From the NCBI GenBank assembly GCA_003517285.1, contig DPAW01000290.1:1-9490 (forward strand): a stretch of DNA of 9,490 bases. The letters are read 5' to 3'. This document shows, piece by piece, positions 6,155 through 9,490 of this stretch. The notes under the pieces are model-generated. The model was not told the DNA's origin. It ran no database searches and saw nothing but the letters and a program-made list of their open reading frames with translations. Source of the stretch: Verrucomicrobiales bacterium (GTDB lineage Bacteria > Verrucomicrobiota > Verrucomicrobiia > Limisphaerales > UBA1100). The first letter of the stretch is position 1. Every line of letters begins with the position of its first letter. The translations under genes were made by a program, and so were the position numbers.

Positions 6155-7784
6155 ATTCGTTCGGGTTTGGTTGAGGCCCCTCCACTGTGGGTTCCTCAGG
6201 AAGCTCGTCTTCCTTCAAACCCAACACCGTCCGCAATCGAGCAACAAGAACTGGATCTTCTTCCAGCAAAAAAGCCCTTAGGCGGCTATGCCTAACGGCT
6301 TCAAACGGGGGCAGACTCACCCGGTTTTCCGCCGCCGTAGCAAAACGATCTGTAAACCGTTGGTGCAGATCTTCAGCCATTTCAAAATATTTAACTGCCT
6401 GCTCTTCCTCTCCCAGCGCCAGATGGGTGTAATGCCGAATCATCAGGCCAATCAAAATGGCTAGGGTCTTGTCAATGCCACCACGATTAGTACCATCCTC
6501 AAGCCGGTTGAGCACAAATTTATCTAAGTCATAGGTATCCGTTTCCTGATTGTAGCCGGTAAAAAATTTCATCTTTTCCGGGTACATATCGAGCGCCTTT
6601 TTTAACCATGCCACAGCGTCGGCTTCTCGGTTATAGTAATAATTCCACTCGACCACCCGACGCAAAAAATTCATATGAGCCATTTCGTATGTTCCGCTGG
6701 TATTGGCGTCTCGCTCTTTTTGAGCTAACGCTATCATCTCCATATAAGCCTCGTTCGTTTTCTGGGTGAGATCCAAATTCGGCACCACGGTCAAACGATT
6801 ATCGAAATACTGGTCCGGCGGAATCTCCCGACCTGAGGGCGTGTTCAATTTGCCACGGTCAAAGCTGTACATCATGGATTGGTACACAATGCGTTCCAGT
6901 TTTCGGAGATCATTTTCCTTGGAAGGATTATGGCGGCACCGTTTCAAGCCCACGACCGCCCAGTACAGTGAATGCGTCTCCGGTTTTCGCCAGTCCAGCG
7001 CGTAAACCACGGAGCCATCCTCTTTCTCCACCCGGCCGTATTTTTCATTCACCGCCTTCATTTCACGCGGATCGAGTTTATAAAATTCCCGCAATCGCTG
7101 AACACGAGCAGCTATTTCAGGGTTCGTCGGGTTGATTAATTCATCGAAGTTCGGCACGCCTCGTGCGTTATTGGCCGCCAGCTCATTTTCCCAGAGCACA
7201 TTGGACATCGCCTGCAGCCAGCGCAATTTATAAAATCGGTGCGCGTCATCCATGTTGTGGCCAATTTTATGCTGAAAAATCCATGCCAACTCGTGGTAAA
7301 TTAACGGCTCATGAGGATTATATTTAATGCCTTGATCGCGCAAAAGCGCTACTCCTTCGCTCACATATTTCCACCGGACATCATAACCCGCACCGGTTTT
7401 ATGATCCACGGGTTGGGTCACAGAAATATTATACGCCATGTTCCAGGCACGATTTTGCCAGACCATTGAAACATGCGGCTGCAACTGCGCAACCCATTCG
7501 GAAAGCTGCATTTGCTCCTGATATTTTTTCTGCAACTGCATTTCATTGGCCCGCAGCCAAAGGTACGAGGAAATCAACCCGCGAAACCCACCGAGGGCCT
7601 GGGTAGTCAGCGCCAACATCGGCGGAGCATCCTGCAGTGGCTCCAAATAAGTGGGGCTCAGTTCCCCTCGTTGATTGTTCAATTTGGATTGGACCATGAA
7701 CAATCCAACCAAGCAGACAACAATCACTGCGATTAACACAATCTTCGGAGGTGTATCCATTGTGACCGCCCGTTGATCGCTCAT
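6153..7784 (-). CDS. Membrane-anchored helical protein with TPR-like segments, function unknown
   Basis: The 543-residue product has a 12-residue N-terminus, one hydrophobic segment (about 13-31) and no other membrane span, so it looks like a signal-anchored protein with its body outside the cytoplasm. The body is mostly helical. Stretches resembling TPR units lie at about 80-120 (LQLSEW..LQP...W..RAWNMAYN character), 374-402 (ending in AVAWLKKALDMYPEK) and 440-478 (HLALGEEEQAVKYFEMAEDL). A conserved-looking HELAWIFQHKIG occurs at 164-175. The C-terminus (525-543) is acidic and proline-rich. I recall similar hypothetical proteins in Verrucomicrobiota and relatives, but know no assigned function. 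The start overlaps the upstream permease stop as ATGA and has a strong ribosome site (GGAGGT, about 6 bases upstream), so the two are co-translated. It may be a scaffold or partner for that permease; this is inference. Confidence 0.85.
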   Translation of the reverse strand: MSDQRAVTMDTPPKIVLIAVIVVCLVGLFMVQSKLNNQRGELSPTYLEPLQDAPPMLALTTQALGGFRGLISSYLWLRANEMQLQKKYQEQMQLSEWVAQLQPHVSMVWQNRAWNMAYNISVTQPVDHKTGAGYDVRWKYVSEGVALLRDQGIKYNPHEPLIYHELAWIFQHKIGHNMDDAHRFYKLRWLQAMSNVLWENELAANNARGVPNFDELINPTNPEIAARVQRLREFYKLDPREMKAVNEKYGRVEKEDGSVVYALDWRKPETHSLYWAVVGLKRCRHNPSKENDLRKLERIVYQSMMYSFDRGKLNTPSGREIPPDQYFDNRLTVVPNLDLTQKTNEAYMEMIALAQKERDANTSGTYEMAHMNFLRRVVEWNYYYNREADAVAWLKKALDMYPEKMKFFTGYNQETDTYDLDKFVLNRLEDGTNRGGIDKTLAILIGLMIRHYTHLALGEEEQAVKYFEMAEDLHQRFTDRFATAAENRVSLPPFEAVRHSRLRAFLLEEDPVLVARLRTVLGLKEDELPEEPTVEGPQPNPNE

Positions 7785-9490
7785 GATCCACCTCCGTTAG
7801 TGCTGGTAATAGCCAGTTGCCTGCGTGACAAAATAAAACTGCCCAGCACGCCCAGCGTTAACCCGGATATCCCCCAAATGTAACCATAGGCACGCATCAG
7901 TTCACCCCAAGTAATGCTGCGACCTTCAGTCAACTTCTCAATGGGCGAGTAATCTTTCACCGGCTTGATCATTGAAATCATCACTTTAAAAGCCGGGACT
8001 GCATAGGAATCCACATACGAAGAATCCCGTTGTCCCTCGGTGTAGGTCTGCATCACGGTCCCATCCTCCACCACATCCTGCATTAGGCCCACGCAAAACG
8101 AGATAATCAAAACCCCCAAACAGGTAAAGGCGGACATGGCGAACGACATAAAACTGGCCGCGAATAACCCTAGTGCCGCCAAAGCCCCAAGCCATGCAAA
8201 GACGATTCCTAATGCACGCATATAGTTCACCGAGAAGCTTGCCTCTTCATAGAGCACCTCTACCCCATCACCTTGATTTTTTAACTGCGCGTCAAGAAAT
8301 GGCACCTTTAACTTCGCCGGACTCCCGTTGTACAATGCAACTGTCATAATCTCATTATCATCAAAGAACATGGGGCTCTCGGACTCTGCAGATTTTTTAA
8401 ATCCCGACAGAGGTATCTCGTGATAAGACCGTGCGTCAAGCTCGCGCCCCATCCAAGAGCGCATCTCACGCCCCGGAGCATATTGATAATAAATGGGATA
8501 CTTATCATCATTTTTAAAACTTATATTAATATCTTCGAAATACAGTCTCAACACCACATTTTTCTTTCGCTCCTCATTCCAGCCAAATGGTTTTTTAAAT
8601 TCAAAGGAAACACCCTCACTCCTATTCAACTGCTGTGAATACCCCAACACCTCTGATCGCATTTCATTTTTCTTCTTCAACTCCTCAAAACTGTCAAGAC
8701 CCTCGGGAATTTCCAAAAGTTCCCCGCCTCTTTGTTTGATAACAGCATTGCGTTCCTGCACTTTTTCATATTTGGTTTGAATCAATTCGCGTTCCCGTTG
8801 AGGCCAGTAAGTATCCACCAATTCTTCAACCCAAACGCCCAGAGGCACACTCCGAGAACCCGGCATATTGGTACTTATCTGGTATATTTGGCGGCGCAAA
8901 ATATTTGTATTGATTTGCATGCTGGCTCTGGCAATCAACACCGATTGGCGTAAACGTTTTTCCTCAATACCCGCCACCTCTCGCCGCACAACCTTAATAT
9001 CCCGAAAAATTACTTCTTCATTGTTATCAAGAATAGGCTTACCCGTTTCGATATTGAATTCAATTGGAGGTATACCGGCCTGATCAGCCATGCGGTAAAT
9101 CTCCATGTCCTGTCGATCCTCCAACTGTTCCAAGGCATCCCGCGTCAATTTTTTGGCCCTGTACTCCACCATGCCGTACACGACTCCGCCCGCAAAAAGC
9201 AGGAGGATGAAATTCATACTCATCACACCCAGCCATTTACCCAGCCAAATTTGCCAGCGCGGTATTGGCTTGGTCACCACCATTTGCAGTTGGTAATTTT
9301 CGATCTCTGTCGCCAAGGATCCAGCTGACACCCACAGAGTGGCGGCTCCCAGGATGGCGGTGATCATGGAAAGGGTGTAGGTGATGAGGATTTGCGTCAT
9401 GCCCTCGGCCGACCCATCATCTTTTACCAGCAGCGGAATTCCTCCAATCGTGAACGCGAGCATCACGAGCATCACCCAAAAGAACCGATA
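7781..9490 (-). CDS. ABC-2 type transporter permease with large extracytoplasmic domain (5' end outside window)
   Basis: The frame is open to the right edge (reading YRFFW before the GTG at 9475), so the true start lies beyond the window; at least 569 residues are visible. Numbering from that GTG codon, hydrophobic segments lie at about 1-16, 27-52, 84-103, 417-440, 443-465 and 530-549. Between segments two and three is the cytoplasmic stretch LATEIENYQLQMVVTKPI (54-71) followed by PRWQIWLGKWLG, typical of ABC-2 permeases where the ATPase couples. With the N-terminus inside, residues 105-415 would be outside; this region is charged, Gln/Glu/Arg-rich and probably coiled-coil in its first half (105-280), with a beta-rich second half (about 290-410). 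Ordinary ABC-2 permeases are about 250 residues. The substrate is unknown. A cognate ATPase gene is expected just upstream. The stop overlaps the next gene as ATGA. Confidence 0.85.
   Translation of the reverse strand, partial: YRFFWVMLVMLAFTIGGIPLLVKDDGSAEGMTQILITYTLSMITAILGAATLWVSAGSLATEIENYQLQMVVTKPIPRWQIWLGKWLGVMSMNFILLLFAGGVVYGMVEYRAKKLTRDALEQLEDRQDMEIYRMADQAGIPPIEFNIETGKPILDNNEEVIFRDIKVVRREVAGIEEKRLRQSVLIARASMQINTNILRRQIYQISTNMPGSRSVPLGVWVEELVDTYWPQRERELIQTKYEKVQERNAVIKQRGGELLEIPEGLDSFEELKKKNEMRSEVLGYSQQLNRSEGVSFEFKKPFGWNEERKKNVVLRLYFEDINISFKNDDKYPIYYQYAPGREMRSWMGRELDARSYHEIPLSGFKKSAESESPMFFDDNEIMTVALYNGSPAKLKVPFLDAQLKNQGDGVEVLYEEASFSVNYMRALGIVFAWLGALAALGLFAASFMSFAMSAFTCLGVLIISFCVGLMQDVVEDGTVMQTYTEGQRDSSYVDSYAVPAFKVMISMIKPVKDYSPIEKLTEGRSITWGELMRAYGYIWGISGLTLGVLGSFILSRRQLAITSTNGGGS

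Noticed and set aside
7251..7295. HELAW motif in the TPR-like protein as a possible zinc protease site
   Set aside because: A gluzincin site needs HExxH; here the residue two after Ala-Trp is not His, and no third ligand pattern is seen. The segment fits a helical repeat instead.
8420..9296. + strand open frames opposite the ABC-2 permease insert
   Set aside because: They are short, Ser/Phe/Ile-rich shadows of the Lys/Glu-rich coiled-coil region on the other strand, with no supporting start signals.
1..9490. CRISPR array, tRNA, rRNA, insertion sequence, phage or attachment site
   Set aside because: No regularly spaced repeats, cloverleaf, conserved rRNA segments, transposase or integrase motifs, or terminal inverted repeats were seen on either strand.

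Overview
The window most likely comes from a Gram-negative bacterium, tentatively Verrucomicrobiota or a relative. This guess rests on the tpiA-secG gene order, the single-chain OppD-OppF ATPase, and the ABC-2 permease/membrane-anchored helical-repeat gene pair, which resembles proteins I associate with that group. No rRNA or other strong phylogenetic marker is present, so the assignment is an inference.

Layout. Positions 1-537 are on the + strand: the last 17 codons of triosephosphate isomerase (tpiA), then secG, a SecYEG translocon subunit with an unusually long Thr/Ser/Asn-rich tail. Everything after that is on the - strand. Reading in the direction of transcription from the right edge, there are two transcription units. 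The first (9490 to 6153) holds an ABC-2 type permease that runs off the window and a membrane-anchored protein with TPR-like helices. These two overlap by ATGA and end in a strong intrinsic terminator at 6119-6154. The second (5988 to 541) is a complete oligopeptide ABC importer operon: oppA (lipoprotein binding protein), oppB and oppC (permeases), and a fused oppDF double ATPase. Its genes are packed with gaps of 3-4 bases or ATGA overlaps. It converges on secG with three bases between the stop codons.

How the genes work together. OppA would capture peptides in the periplasm and deliver them to the OppB-OppC channel, powered by the two nucleotide-binding domains of OppDF. The upstream pair looks like part of a second, uncharacterised ABC system. 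Its permease carries a domain of about 310 residues that is predicted to be extracytoplasmic, and the partner is a signal-anchored helical protein facing the same side. The ATPase would be expected just beyond the right edge.

There are no RNA genes, CRISPR arrays, insertion sequences or phage genes that I can support. The only sizeable non-coding stretch is 5989-6152 (164 bases), which holds the terminator and the opp leader. The least explained part of the window is the ABC-2/TPR-like pair; the rest is core or well-known transport machinery with lineage-specific elaborations.
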